A stretch of 13,313 nt of DNA from an uncultured Acidimicrobiaceae bacterium (GCA_903919215.1 CAIXHI010000286.1:1-13313); one strand, 5' to 3'. Shown: positions 1 through 7,282, numbered from the stretch's first letter. Notes: a model not told the origin generated them from the sequence alone. Translations and numbers: made by a program.

Positions 1-2
1 CA

Positions 3-813
3 CTGCTCGCCAAGAGCCTTGCCGCAGCGTTCGACATGCAGTTCACCCGGCTGCAGTTCACTCCCGATCTGATGCCGAGCGACGTGATCGGTCAGCAGCT
101 CGTCACTCAGTCGGCGGGGGAGTGGACTCACCTTCGAGTTTCGCCAAGGGCCGGTGTTCACGAACCTGTTGTTGGCCGACGAGATCAACCGCACGCCACC
201 CAAGACGCAGGCGGCGTTGTTGGAGGCGATGGAGGAACGTCAGGTCACCTTCGACGGACGCACGCTTGCTCTTCCCGACCCTTTCCTGGTGATCGCGACG
301 CAGAACCCGATCGAGTACGAGGGCACCTATCCGCTCCCGGAGGCACAGCTCGACCGGTTCCTGTTCAAGTTGCTGGTTCGCTATCCGAGCGAGGCCGAGG
401 AGTTGGTGATGGTGGGGCGGCACGATGCCGGCATGAACCCGCACGACATCCGTGGTGCGGGTGTTCGAGCGGTGGCCTCGGCGGCAGATCTGGCGGCCGG
501 CCGGGCGGCGATCCAACGCATCCGGGTCGAACCGGCGGTGCAGCAGTACATCGTGTCGTTGTGTCGGGCGACGCGGGAGTCGCCCTCGCTGCAGCTGGGG
601 GTGTCGCCACGAGGCACGACGTGGCTGCTGCACGCGGCGAAGGCGTGGGCATGGTTGAGCGGTCGCGATTTCGTGACTCCGGACGAGGTGAAGGCAGTCG
701 CCAAACCGTGTCTGCGCCACCGCGTGATCCTGCGGCCGGAACTCGAGTTGGATGGCACGACGGCTGACGTTGTGCTTGACGGCATCCTCGCCACCGTCCC
801 GACGCCGCGCTGA
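3..813 (+). CDS. MoxR-family AAA+ ATPase, 5' partial, with an apparent +1 frameshift near 116-120
   Basis: MoxR ATPases are cytoplasmic AAA+ chaperone-like proteins, usually encoded beside DUF58/vWA proteins, on which they are thought to act. The start and the Walker A motif lie left of the window. The first part reads from base 3 (LLAKSLAAAF, then QFTPDLMPSDVIG). The conserved continuation (LTFEFRQGPVF, Walker B LLADEINR, ATQNP sensor 1, LPEAQLDRF arginine finger, SPRG near sensor 2) is in another frame, in use from 121 to the stop at 811-813. The second frame has a stop at 85-87 and the first frame leaves the family after about 120, so neither frame alone encodes the protein. Removing one G from the five-G run at 116-120 joins the two parts cleanly. 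A sequencing or assembly error is the likeliest cause; a real mutation is possible. The DUF58 gene follows directly. Family assignment is firm; intactness is not. Confidence 0.88.
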
Positions 814-847
814 CCGTGTCGTCTCGGGTCCGTCGGTGAATCTCCAC

Positions 848-2179
848 GTGACGAAATCAAGGGTCGCCTACCCGGTGCCGACGGTGTGGTTCGCCGCGCT
901 CGCGGCGCTGTCCGGGCTGGCGCTCTTCGCGTGGCCGGGCCGCAGTTGGGCTGCCCTCGTGGTGGTGGAGATCGGGCTGGTGTGTGTGCTGCTCATCGAC
1001 ACGCTGGTATGCGTCGCTCCACGGCGCATCGACGTGCTGCGCACTGTGGCCGAAACGGTGACGATGGGCGAGCAGGTCGCATTGCACTGGCAGGTCGACA
1101 ACCGGTCGCGGCGTCTCGCCCGGGTCACGGTCACCGATGCGCTGTGGCCCAGCTTGCAGGCCGATCGGCGGCGGGTGAGCGCGTCGCTGCACTCCGGTGG
1201 CCGGCTGAAGGCGCAGACATATTTGCGTCCGACCAGGCGCGGTCGCTTCCCCTTGCACGATGTCACCGTGCGCGTCGAGGGGCCGCTGCGGATGGTGAGC
1301 CGTCAGGCGACGCGGGGTGTGCCCGGTGTGCTGCAGGTCATGCCCGCCTATCCCAGCCGCGAGGAAGTGCAGCGGCGGATGCGGGTGCCGCGGGTGCTCG
1401 AGGTCGGGTTGCGCAGCATCCGCACGAGCGGCGGCGGTAAGGAGTTCGACCAACTGCGCGACTTCCGGCCCGACGACGAGTTCCGTCGTATCGACTGGGC
1501 TGCCACGGTGCGTCTGCAGCGGCCGATCGTCAAGCAGTACCGCACCGAGCGGAACCAGAACGTGGTGCTACTGCTGGACAACGGTCGCGTGATGGCGGGC
1601 ACGGTCGGCGGTGTGCCGCGGGTGGAGCATGGGATGGACGCGGTGTTGGCGATGGTGCAGGCGGCCACCCGGGTGGGCGACCGTGTGGCGATGGTGGCCT
1701 TCGACCGGCAGGTGCGCAGCATCCTCGTGCCGGCTGCCGGCAAGGGGCAGCTTGGCCGCGCCGCTGCGGCAATGTTCATGCTGGAACCCGACTACAGCGA
1801 GAGCGCGTATCACGATGCGTTCAACTTCGCCGCTGCCAAGTTCCGCCGCCGCTCGTTGTACATCGTCATCACCGACCTGGTGGAAGCTGCGGTCGAGCAG
1901 GCGTTGCTCCCTGCGCTGGCGATCCTCACCCGCCGTCACATCGTGGTGATCGCTGCGGTACAGGATCCGGCGGTTCAGGCGTGGGCGGCGGGTGGCACAC
2001 ACGAGTGGGCCGGCGACGCATTCCGCGAAGCAGCGGCGGTGAACCATCTGCACCAACGCAGTCGAGCGGTCGCCCGCTTGCGGGCGGCGGGTGCGACGGT
2101 GATCGATGCCGCTCCCGGCCGGTTGGCGATGGAGTTGGTGGACGCCTACCTGGAGATCAAGGCCTCCGGCCGCCTCTGA
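848..2179 (+). CDS. DUF58 domain membrane protein (vWA-like), partner of MoxR
   Basis: About 443 residues. Two hydrophobic helices lie at the N-terminus (roughly residues 13-29 and 34-54), followed by a beta-rich region and the DUF58 signature at about residues 199-217 (EFDQLRDFRPDDEFRRIDW). A von Willebrand A-like domain comes next, with the strand and metal-site region VVLLLDNGRVM and later SLYIVITDLVEAA. DUF58 proteins are membrane-tethered and typically paired with MoxR ATPases; their molecular job is poorly defined. The open frame extends back to 752 inside moxR, but that part looks unlike the family. I chose GTG 848 because GGTGA (835-839) lies 8 bases upstream; GTG 836 is the alternative. 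The gap to moxR is 34 bases, consistent with one operon. From memory, M. tuberculosis Rv3693 occupies the equivalent position. Confidence 0.9.
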   Translation: MTKSRVAYPVPTVWFAALAALSGLALFAWPGRSWAALVVVEIGLVCVLLIDTLVCVAPRRIDVLRTVAETVTMGEQVALHWQVDNRSRRLARVTVTDALWPSLQADRRRVSASLHSGGRLKAQTYLRPTRRGRFPLHDVTVRVEGPLRMVSRQATRGVPGVLQVMPAYPSREEVQRRMRVPRVLEVGLRSIRTSGGGKEFDQLRDFRPDDEFRRIDWAATVRLQRPIVKQYRTERNQNVVLLLDNGRVMAGTVGGVPRVEHGMDAVLAMVQAATRVGDRVAMVAFDRQVRSILVPAAGKGQLGRAAAAMFMLEPDYSESAYHDAFNFAAAKFRRRSLYIVITDLVEAAVEQALLPALAILTRRHIVVIAAVQDPAVQAWAAGGTHEWAGDAFREAAAVNHLHQRSRAVARLRAAGATVIDAAPGRLAMELVDAYLEIKASGRL

Positions 2180-2189
2180 ATCCGAGGGG

Positions 2190-3182
2190 TCACAGGGGGG
2201 CGTCGGGGGTGTAGTCCGCGTCGCCGGAGCGTCGCAGGCGGATGACGTACACGATCGTCCAGCCCCAGAACAGCAGGAACGCGAACACGCCGATACCCAC
2301 CCGCAGCCAGGTGGGCCACGGGCGGCCGGTGACGAACCCCTCCACGGTGGCGGCCAGCAGGAACGCCACCACCAACCCGACCAGCACGCTGCCGGCGCGG
2401 CGAGCTTCCTCGGTGATCGCGTGCACGCGCAGACGGTCGCCGGGGTCGATGACGGCCCAGCCGATCCGGAGACCTGCCGCTCCTGCGACGACGACGGCGG
2501 AGAGCTCGAGCATGCCGTGCGGCAAGATCAACCCCCAGAACTTGTCGGCCTGCCCAACGTGGGTGAACAGGCCGCCGGCCATGCCGCCGTTGGCGCCGTT
2601 CCACGCGAGCAGCGCGGCCGTCACCACGCACACCAGGATTCCGGCGGCGAAGGCCATGAACCCGACGCGCACGTTGTTGAGAAACACCTCGGTGGCGAAA
2701 TCCTGTGAGGGCCGGTTCGAGTAGTAGTCCTCGAAGTCCTGGTTGATGTACTGCTGCGACGCGGCGGCCGGCATTGCCACATCGAAGGCCTTGGGCGACA
2801 CCGCCAACCAGATCTGGAATACGGCCCAGGGCAGGAACGTCAGCAGCGCAGCGACAGCGATGAAGCGCCGCAGCGAGTGGATCGCGGCCGGAAACGTGAC
2901 CGTCGCAAACTGCACGATGCTGCGCCGTACCTCAGCGTCGCGTTGCCCGTACAGCACACCGTGTGCATCGGCGACGAGCAGAGTGAGTCTGCTGACCAAG
3001 GCCGTGTCGGCGGCGTACTCGACACGTGCGTGGGCAAGGTGGGCGCCGCAGCGTTGGTACAGGTGCACCATCTCGTCGAGGTCGTCGGGCGACATGCGGC
3101 GGATGTGGCGCGCCTGTTCGGTCAGTTGCTGCAGTCGCGACCACGCGCCCTGATGTCCTGCCACGAACGCGTCGATGTCCAC
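2190..3182 (-). CDS. SpoIIM (stage II sporulation protein M)-family integral membrane protein
   Basis: About 330 residues. A soluble, partly charged N-terminal region of roughly 105 residues is followed by about five transmembrane helices (beginning FIAVAALLTFLPWAVF and ending FAFLLFWGWTIVYVI). The family signature LPHGMLELSAVVVAGAAGLR is clear. SpoIIM acts with SpoIID and SpoIIP in engulfment in endospore formers, but relatives are widespread in non-sporulating actinobacteria, where the role is unknown. No other sporulation gene is visible here, so sporulation should not be inferred. I chose GTG 3182, where the protein begins VDIDAFVAGHQGAW; the frame stays open further upstream but would run across the divergent RDD gene. 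A -10-like TACCCT lies 9 bases before this start, suggesting a leaderless message. The gene converges on the DUF58 gene with a 10-base gap. From memory, Rv3694c has the same position and orientation. Confidence 0.88.
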   Translation of the reverse strand: MDIDAFVAGHQGAWSRLQQLTEQARHIRRMSPDDLDEMVHLYQRCGAHLAHARVEYAADTALVSRLTLLVADAHGVLYGQRDAEVRRSIVQFATVTFPAAIHSLRRFIAVAALLTFLPWAVFQIWLAVSPKAFDVAMPAAASQQYINQDFEDYYSNRPSQDFATEVFLNNVRVGFMAFAAGILVCVVTAALLAWNGANGGMAGGLFTHVGQADKFWGLILPHGMLELSAVVVAGAAGLRIGWAVIDPGDRLRVHAITEEARRAGSVLVGLVVAFLLAATVEGFVTGRPWPTWLRVGIGVFAFLLFWGWTIVYVIRLRRSGDADYTPDAPL

Positions 3183-3190
3183 CGGTCGCG

Positions 3191-3197
3191 TAGGGTA
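3191..3197. promoter_or_regulatory. Overlapping divergent -10-like elements for the SpoIIM and RDD genes
   Basis: The seven bases TAGGGTA read TAGGGT on the plus strand (3191-3196) and TACCCT on the minus strand (3197-3192). Both fit TANNNT. The plus-strand hexamer ends 8 bases before the RDD ATG at 3205, and the minus-strand hexamer ends 9 bases before the SpoIIM GTG at 3182. Transcription would therefore start at or very near each start codon, giving leaderless or nearly leaderless messages. No Shine-Dalgarno sequence precedes either start. I see no good -35 hexamer on either side. Promoter function is inferred. Confidence 0.55.
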
Positions 3198-3204
3198 CTC
3201 GCCG

Positions 3205-3978
3205 ATGGACGGCCCCACGGCTCGCCCGATGGAGAGCGGCATCGTCACCCCCGAGGCGGTGGTTCTCGACCTCGAGACCGCAGGCGTCGCGTCGCGAGCG
3301 TTCGCCGGGTTGCTCGACCTCCTGGTGCAGTTCGGCATCCTCATCGTCGCCGCCGTCGTGCTGCGCGCGACTGGGGCTGCCGCCTCGTCGTCCGACCTGG
3401 CGACAGCGATCCTCGTGGCTGTCGTGCTGATGGGCTATCCCCTCGCTTCCGAGACACTCATGCGTGGCCGCACGATCGGCAAGCGGGCGCTCGGGCTACG
3501 GGCGGTGACGCTCGAGGGCGCGCCGATCCGTTTCCGTCATGCAGCGCTGCGGATGATGGGCGGTCTCGTCGACCGCTACCTGCCGCCGATCGGGGTGACC
3601 GGGGTGCTGTTCGTGTTGGGCACGGCTCGCCATCAGCGCGTCGGCGACCTACTCGCTGGGACGGTGGTGATCCGCGATCCGGTCCGTACTGCGTTGCCGG
3701 CAGCGATGTGGTTCCCGGTGCCGCCAGGTATGGAAGCGTTCGCCGCCGGTATCGACCCAACCGCAATGACCGACGCGCAGTACACCGTGATCCGCTCGTT
3801 CCTGATGCATAACCGCGACCTCACCCCCGATGCCCGCTACGCGCTGGCCGAAGACCTCGCTCTGCGCGCCGCTGAAGTGCTGCGCCACGACGGTGTGCGA
3901 CAGGTGCACCCTGAGTCGTACTTGTTGTGCGTGATCAGCCGCTATCAGCGGGCCAACTTTGTGGCGATGCGGAACTGA
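3205..3978 (+). CDS. RDD family integral membrane protein with a C-terminal extension
   Basis: About 257 residues. The RDD domain spans roughly residues 15-160: ASRAFAGLLDLLVQFGIL in the first helix, a second helix around LVAVVLMGYPLASETL, the motif GRTIGKRALGLRAV, and the closing HQRVGDLLAGTVVI. RDD proteins are small multi-pass membrane proteins, sometimes proposed to be transporters, and the function of this one is unknown. The remaining 95 or so residues are soluble and rich in charge, and resemble the tails of actinobacterial RDD proteins found next to DUF58 and SpoIIM genes. I chose ATG 3205 because a -10-like TAGGGT lies 8 bases upstream; ATG 3229 is an alternative. The gene diverges from the SpoIIM gene with only 22 bases between start codons. 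From memory, Rv3695 is the positional counterpart. Confidence 0.87.
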   Translation: MDGPTARPMESGIVTPEAVVLDLETAGVASRAFAGLLDLLVQFGILIVAAVVLRATGAAASSSDLATAILVAVVLMGYPLASETLMRGRTIGKRALGLRAVTLEGAPIRFRHAALRMMGGLVDRYLPPIGVTGVLFVLGTARHQRVGDLLAGTVVIRDPVRTALPAAMWFPVPPGMEAFAAGIDPTAMTDAQYTVIRSFLMHNRDLTPDARYALAEDLALRAAEVLRHDGVRQVHPESYLLCVISRYQRANFVAMRN

Positions 3979-4003
3979 TCAGCGAATGGGGGCGGGCCGT
4001 TCG

Positions 4004-4009
4004 TAGCCT
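4004..4009 (+). promoter_or_regulatory. -10-like TAGCCT, probable leaderless promoter for the cysteine desulfurase gene
   Basis: TAGCCT fits TANNNT and ends 7 bases before the ATG at 4017, with no Shine-Dalgarno sequence between. The RDD stop is at 3978, so the element lies in the 38-base gap and could drive the iscS-mnmA pair. No convincing -35 hexamer is seen. Confidence 0.5.
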
Positions 4010-4016
4010 GTGGCGT

Positions 4017-5159
4017 ATGCCCGGCCACACCTACCTCGACCATGCGGCCACCACGCCGATGCGTGTCGAGGCAGTCGCGGCCATGCTGCCGTACCTCAGC
4101 GAACAGTTCGCCAACCCGTCCGGTTCGCATCGCTTCGCTCGTGAGGCGCGCAAGGTGGTCGACGATGCTCGCGAGGTGATCGCGAACGTGCTGGGGTGTG
4201 CCCCGGGCGAAGTCGTGTTCACCGGCAGTGGCACAGAGGCCGACAACACCGCCGTGCGCGGCACGCTGGCCCGCCGCCCCGGCGCCATTGCCGTGTGCCC
4301 TGCGGCCGAACACCACGCGGTGCTCGAGTGTGTGCACCTCACGCATGGTGTGGTGGTGGCGACCACCACCACCGGTGCCGTCGACCTCGCGGCATTGGCG
4401 GCAGCGTTGGACGAAGCCGGCGAGACGGTGGGTGTGGTCAGTGTGATGACCGTCAACAACGAAGTCGGCACGGTGAACGACATCGCTGCTGTCGCGGCAC
4501 TGGTGCGAGCACGCGCCCCGCGCGCTGTGCTGCACACTGATGCGGTGCAGGCGGCATCGTGGCTCGATCTGCGTGCCATCACACCGCATGTCGATCTGCT
4601 GGCGCTGTCGGCGCACAAGTTCGGTGGGCCCAAGGGCGTCGGCGTCCTGGTCGTCCGCGATGGTGTGCGGTTCGAACCGCTGTTGGTGGGTGGCGGGCAG
4701 GAGCGTGAGCGTCGTAGCGGCACGCACAATGTCGCCGGCATCGTGGCGATGGCCGAAGCACTTCGTCTCACGGACGTCGAACGAGCCGGGCAACTTCCGC
4801 GTATCGGTGCGCTGCGTGACGCACTCGTTGACGGCATCGTCGCCGCGTTGCCCGATGTGCACGAGACCGTGCCCCGTGCCGCGAAGGTCGTCGGCTCGGC
4901 GCACCTGTGCATCGAGGGGATCGAGAACGAAGCGTTGTTGTTCCTGCTTGATGAAGCGGCTGTGTGCGCCAGTGCGGCATCGGCGTGCGCCGCCGGGGCG
5001 ATGGAACCATCGCACGTGCTCGCGGCGATGGGCGTACCCCGCTCATTTGCGGGCGGGGCCTTGCGCCTGACGCTCGGCACCACCAGCACCGAGACCGACG
5101 TTGCCCGTGGTATCGAGGTGGTCGTGCAGTCCGTACGTCGACTGCGGCGGGCATCGTGA
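4017..5159 (+). CDS. iscS: Cysteine desulfurase, IscS/NifS type (PLP-dependent)
   Basis: About 380 residues, usual for the family. The enzyme converts L-cysteine to alanine and holds the sulfur as a persulfide for iron-sulfur clusters and tRNA thiolation. Family motifs occur in order: YLDHAATTPMR at the start, GSGTEADNTAVRG, the PLP-stacking AEHHAVLE, VNNEVGTV, HTDAVQA, the PLP lysine K201 in LSAHKFGGPKG, RRSGTHNVAG, and the catalytic cysteine C324 in SACAAGAMEPSHVL. The frame is open from 3927, but the family N-terminus and a -10-like element 7 bases upstream mark ATG 4017 as the start. mnmA begins 13 bases after the stop, which suggests that a main job here is supplying sulfur for s2U34 in tRNA. 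No iscU, iscA or suf gene is visible. A NifS-like paralogue name would also be defensible. Confidence 0.95.
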   Translation: MPGHTYLDHAATTPMRVEAVAAMLPYLSEQFANPSGSHRFAREARKVVDDAREVIANVLGCAPGEVVFTGSGTEADNTAVRGTLARRPGAIAVCPAAEHHAVLECVHLTHGVVVATTTTGAVDLAALAAALDEAGETVGVVSVMTVNNEVGTVNDIAAVAALVRARAPRAVLHTDAVQAASWLDLRAITPHVDLLALSAHKFGGPKGVGVLVVRDGVRFEPLLVGGGQERERRSGTHNVAGIVAMAEALRLTDVERAGQLPRIGALRDALVDGIVAALPDVHETVPRAAKVVGSAHLCIEGIENEALLFLLDEAAVCASAASACAAGAMEPSHVLAAMGVPRSFAGGALRLTLGTTSTETDVARGIEVVVQSVRRLRRAS

Positions 5160-5160
5160 T

Positions 5161-5168
5161 GGGGAGGG
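5161..5168 (+). promoter_or_regulatory. Shine-Dalgarno sequence deciding the mnmA start
   Basis: GGGGAGGG lies directly after the cysteine desulfurase stop; its GGAGG core is 5 bases before GTG 5173. It fixes the start at that GTG, just before the PP-loop, rather than at upstream codons inside iscS. It also suggests that mnmA is translated from the shared message. Confidence 0.75.
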
Positions 5169-5172
5169 CATC

Positions 5173-6216
5173 GTGAAAGTGCTCGTCGCGCTCAGCGGCG
5201 GCGTCGACTCATCCGTCGCCGCAGCGGAGCTGTTGCGCGACGGTCACGAGGTGGTGGGTATCACCATGCGGTTGTGGGGTGGCGACAGCGACACCGGGTG
5301 TTGCTCGATCGCGGATGTCGACGACGCTCGACGCGTGGCGCAGCAGCTGGGGATCGATCATCTGGTGTTCAACTTCACCGAGGACTTCGACACGCATGTC
5401 GTCAAGCCGTATGTCGCTGCCCATCGCGATGGCCTGACGCCGAACCCGTGCATCGAGTGCAACCGGCACCTGAAGTTCCACCGGCTCAGCGAGCGCGCGG
5501 ATCTGTTGGGCTTCGACGCCGTGGCGACCGGGCACCACGCCCGCCTCGTACAGCGTGAAGGTGTGTACTACGTCGCCCGTGGTGAGGACGCAGCCAAGGA
5601 CCAGAGCTATGTCGTGCACATGCTGCCGCAGCGCGAGCTGGCCCGCACGTTGTTCCCGATCGGTGGAATGACCAAGGCCGAGGTGCGCGAGCGAGCCACG
5701 GCGCTCGGGCTGCGCACAGCAGCCAAACCCGACAGTCAGGACGTCTGCTTCATCACCCGCGACGGCGGGCGCGAGACATTCCTCGGTGCGCGCATCCCGT
5801 TCCGTCGAGCGCAGGTGGTCGATGCCACCGACGGCGCTGCCTTGGGTGAGGTCGAATCGTTGGAAATGGTGACACTCGGACAGCGACGGGGGATTGGTCT
5901 CCCCGGTGGTGGGCCGAAGCGTTACGTGGTCGACATCGACCATGCCAACGCGATCGTGACCGTGGGTGACGAGTCGCTGCTCGATGTGACGTCGATGAGC
6001 GTGAATGATGTTGTGTGGGCGCACGAACCGGTGGACGGACCTGTGCTGGTGCAGTGCAGCGCTCACGGCGCCACTTCGGCCGCAACGCTGGAGGTGTCCG
6101 CGAACGGTGTGACGGTGCGCTGGGCGCAGCCCCAACGGCGGGTCTCCCCAGGGCAGACCGTGGTGTTCTACGAAGCCACCGACACGTTCGTGCTGGGTGG
6201 CGGGATCGCCGGCTGA
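5173..6216 (+). CDS. mnmA: tRNA-specific 2-thiouridylase MnmA
   Basis: About 347 residues, slightly shorter than the E. coli enzyme. MnmA adenylates U34 of the glutamine, lysine and glutamate tRNAs with ATP and replaces O2 with sulfur relayed from a cysteine desulfurase. The PP-loop ATP-binding motif SGGVDSS is at residues 8-14. The two catalytic cysteines are C93 in NPCIECN and C192 in PDSQDVCF. Further family motifs are TGHHARL, AKDQSYVVHML and LGQRRGIGLPGGGPKRYVV, followed by a C-terminal beta domain ending FVLGGGIAG. GTG 5173 is chosen from the strong Shine-Dalgarno sequence and from family alignment. The gene sits 13 bases after iscS, so enzyme and sulfur donor are co-expressed. It converges on the next gene with only 5 bases between stop codons. 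From memory, this pair corresponds to Rv3025c-Rv3024c (iscS-trmU). Confidence 0.96.
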   Translation: MKVLVALSGGVDSSVAAAELLRDGHEVVGITMRLWGGDSDTGCCSIADVDDARRVAQQLGIDHLVFNFTEDFDTHVVKPYVAAHRDGLTPNPCIECNRHLKFHRLSERADLLGFDAVATGHHARLVQREGVYYVARGEDAAKDQSYVVHMLPQRELARTLFPIGGMTKAEVRERATALGLRTAAKPDSQDVCFITRDGGRETFLGARIPFRRAQVVDATDGAALGEVESLEMVTLGQRRGIGLPGGGPKRYVVDIDHANAIVTVGDESLLDVTSMSVNDVVWAHEPVDGPVLVQCSAHGATSAATLEVSANGVTVRWAQPQRRVSPGQTVVFYEATDTFVLGGGIAG

Positions 6217-6227
6217 GCGGGTCAGCC
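6211..6227. terminator. Stem-loop containing both convergent stop codons; possible weak two-way terminator
   Basis: GGCTGA (6211-6216) and TCAGCC (6222-6227) form a perfect 6-base stem with the loop GCGGG. Each arm holds a glycine codon plus the TGA stop of one gene: mnmA on plus, the membrane protein gene on minus. No T-rich tract follows on either strand, so intrinsic termination is doubtful, and the symmetry may only reflect both proteins ending in Gly-stop. Confidence 0.25.
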
Positions 6228-7109
6228 CACCGGAAGCTTGGCGTCGGCGAGGGCCCGTAATGCTCGCCCGGGGCGGGTGGGGGCGAGGAGGAACGACTGC
6301 ATGTGCATCGCCTTGCCCTTGGGCTGAGCGCGAGCAGGCGCGAGGACTCCCGTCACCATCTCGTTCACGGTGACCTCCAACGCGTGACCGGCGCTGGGCC
6401 CGGTGAGGTCGGCGGCTCCGGTGTCGGCGAGCGCCAGGCGACACATGCGCACGTTGGGGGACTGCACCATCAACGTCTCGCCGAGCACCACGTCATCGTG
6501 CACCACGACCCCGGCTGGCACGATGACCAGCCAACGTCGCGAGAAGCGGTGGAGCCGACCGAACACGGCCAACGTGAGCAGCACTGCGAGAGCGAACGCA
6601 ATCGTGCCAGTGATCCACTGACTGGCGCTGAGGAGCACCACGGCAGTGAGTGTGAGGGCACACCACACGAGCCAGGAGATGACGATCGGCAGGAGGAGCG
6701 CGGCGGGCACCTTGAGGGGTAGTCGACGCTCATCGCCGTAGGCCGACCCCTGCACCATTGCTTCTCCGGTCTCGGCCCCGAGCGCGACGGCGGCGGTGAG
6801 CACGGTGACACCGAGTGCCGCCACCGACCACGGCCCGCCATCGAGCGCGAGTGTGATCGCTGCGGCGGGAACTGCGCCGGGAAGGACGATGCGCACCACG
6901 GTGAGTGCGAGTGCGCTGGGCACGACCACGGACACCATCGCCGCCCCGATCATGACCGCCAAAGCCGATGTGGCAACGACCACGACCGTCGTGGGTCGGT
7001 GCTCGCCGACAGAGGAGATGGCCCCGCTCATCGCGATGGCGAGCGCGAGGATGCTGATCCGCAACGTCCAGAGCGAGCTTCGGGGTGTGAGGGTGAGGTT
7101 CACGGGCAC
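6222..7109 (-). CDS. Multi-pass membrane protein of unknown function, with a soluble C-terminal domain
   Basis: I do not recognise this family. About 295 residues. The first 200 or so hold roughly six hydrophobic helices, including LWTLRISILALAIAMSGAI, TVVVVATSALAVMIGAAMVS, LLLPIVISWLVWCALTLTAV and GTIAFALAVLLTLAVFG. A basic stretch (RLHRFSRRW) leads into a soluble tail of about 90 residues starting LVIVPAGVVVHDDVVLGETL. A tail of this kind, beta-rich and next to the membrane, is loosely like bacterial PH-like domains, but I cannot confirm that. I prefer GTG 7109; GTG 7103 is nearly as good. Upstream codons in the open frame include rare ones such as ATA, suggesting they are not translated. 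A -10-like AAATCT (7121-7116 on the minus strand) is 6 bases from GTG 7109. The gene converges on mnmA and diverges from the methionine-synthase-like gene. Confidence 0.75.
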   Translation of the reverse strand: MPVNLTLTPRSSLWTLRISILALAIAMSGAISSVGEHRPTTVVVVATSALAVMIGAAMVSVVVPSALALTVVRIVLPGAVPAAAITLALDGGPWSVAALGVTVLTAAVALGAETGEAMVQGSAYGDERRLPLKVPAALLLPIVISWLVWCALTLTAVVLLSASQWITGTIAFALAVLLTLAVFGRLHRFSRRWLVIVPAGVVVHDDVVLGETLMVQSPNVRMCRLALADTGAADLTGPSAGHALEVTVNEMVTGVLAPARAQPKGKAMHMQSFLLAPTRPGRALRALADAKLPVG

Positions 7110-7113
7110 CGCA

Positions 7114-7155
7114 CCAGATTTGTCGAACTCGTGGTCACCAAGCCAACGTATCTGG
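7114..7155. promoter_or_regulatory. Imperfect inverted repeat between divergent genes; possible operator or paired promoter elements
   Basis: CCAGATTTGT (7114-7123) and ACGTATCTGG (7146-7155) are inverted copies matching at 8 of 10 positions, 22 bases apart. The left arm includes the putative minus-strand -10 AAATCT of the membrane protein gene. The right arm faces the methionine-synthase-like gene, whose start is 134 bases further on. A smaller inverted repeat, TGGTCACCA, lies between them. Function is not established. Confidence 0.25.
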
Positions 7156-7181
7156 CAGGCCCGAGTCGCAAGCATCCGCGT

Positions 7182-7204
7182 CGGCACGCTTCGTACCCGT
7201 GCCG
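7182..7204 (+). other. Small potential hairpin in the presumed 5' leader of the methionine-synthase-like gene
   Basis: CGGCAC (7182-7187) can pair with GTGCCG (7199-7204) across an 11-base loop. It lies in the 179-base region between the divergent starts at 7109 and 7289. I cannot match the region to any known riboswitch; apart from this stem, an inverted repeat at 7114-7155 and a short repeat at 7231-7265, I see nothing else in it. Confidence 0.2.
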
Positions 7205-7274
7205 GTCGCCGTGGAACGATGGTCGGAACACAGCGAGTCACTGAATCCAGCGAATGAACGTCACTACGAGTGCG

Positions 7275-7282
7275 AAGGGAGG
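7275..7282 (+). promoter_or_regulatory. Strong Shine-Dalgarno sequence deciding the start at ATG 7289
   Basis: AAGGGAGG lies 6 bases before ATG 7289. The open frame runs back to 7199, but only this ATG has a ribosome-binding site, and the upstream codons encode a sequence unlike the family. This contrasts with the leaderless pattern of several neighbouring genes and implies a real 5' leader for this one. Confidence 0.8.

Noticed and set aside
100..130. Programmed ribosomal frameshift in moxR
   Set aside because: There is a G run but no evident stimulatory Shine-Dalgarno sequence or structure, and MoxR genes are not known for this. A homopolymer error or simple mutation is more likely.
36..767. 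A continuous 243-residue reading of the first frame through the MoxR region
   Set aside because: After about base 120 it becomes Gly/Arg-rich and loses all MoxR motifs, which continue in the other frame instead.
752..847. Upstream extension of the DUF58 frame into moxR
   Set aside because: The extension is out of frame with moxR, encodes Arg/Ser-rich sequence unlike DUF58 N-termini, and lacks a ribosome-binding site.
2190..3182. Evidence for endospore formation from the SpoIIM-family gene
   Set aside because: SpoIIM-family proteins are common in non-sporulating actinobacteria next to DUF58 and RDD genes, and no other sporulation gene is present.
3945..5089. Two long minus-strand open frames opposite the cysteine desulfurase gene
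   Set aside because: They mirror iscS codons and show biased composition (Arg, Thr, Ser, His) with no recognisable motif.
5209..6444. 411-residue open frame on the minus strand opposite mnmA
   Set aside because: It lies across mnmA, whose motifs are beyond doubt, and across the end of the convergent gene. Its translation is His/Arg-rich and low-complexity, typical of an antisense frame in GC-rich DNA.
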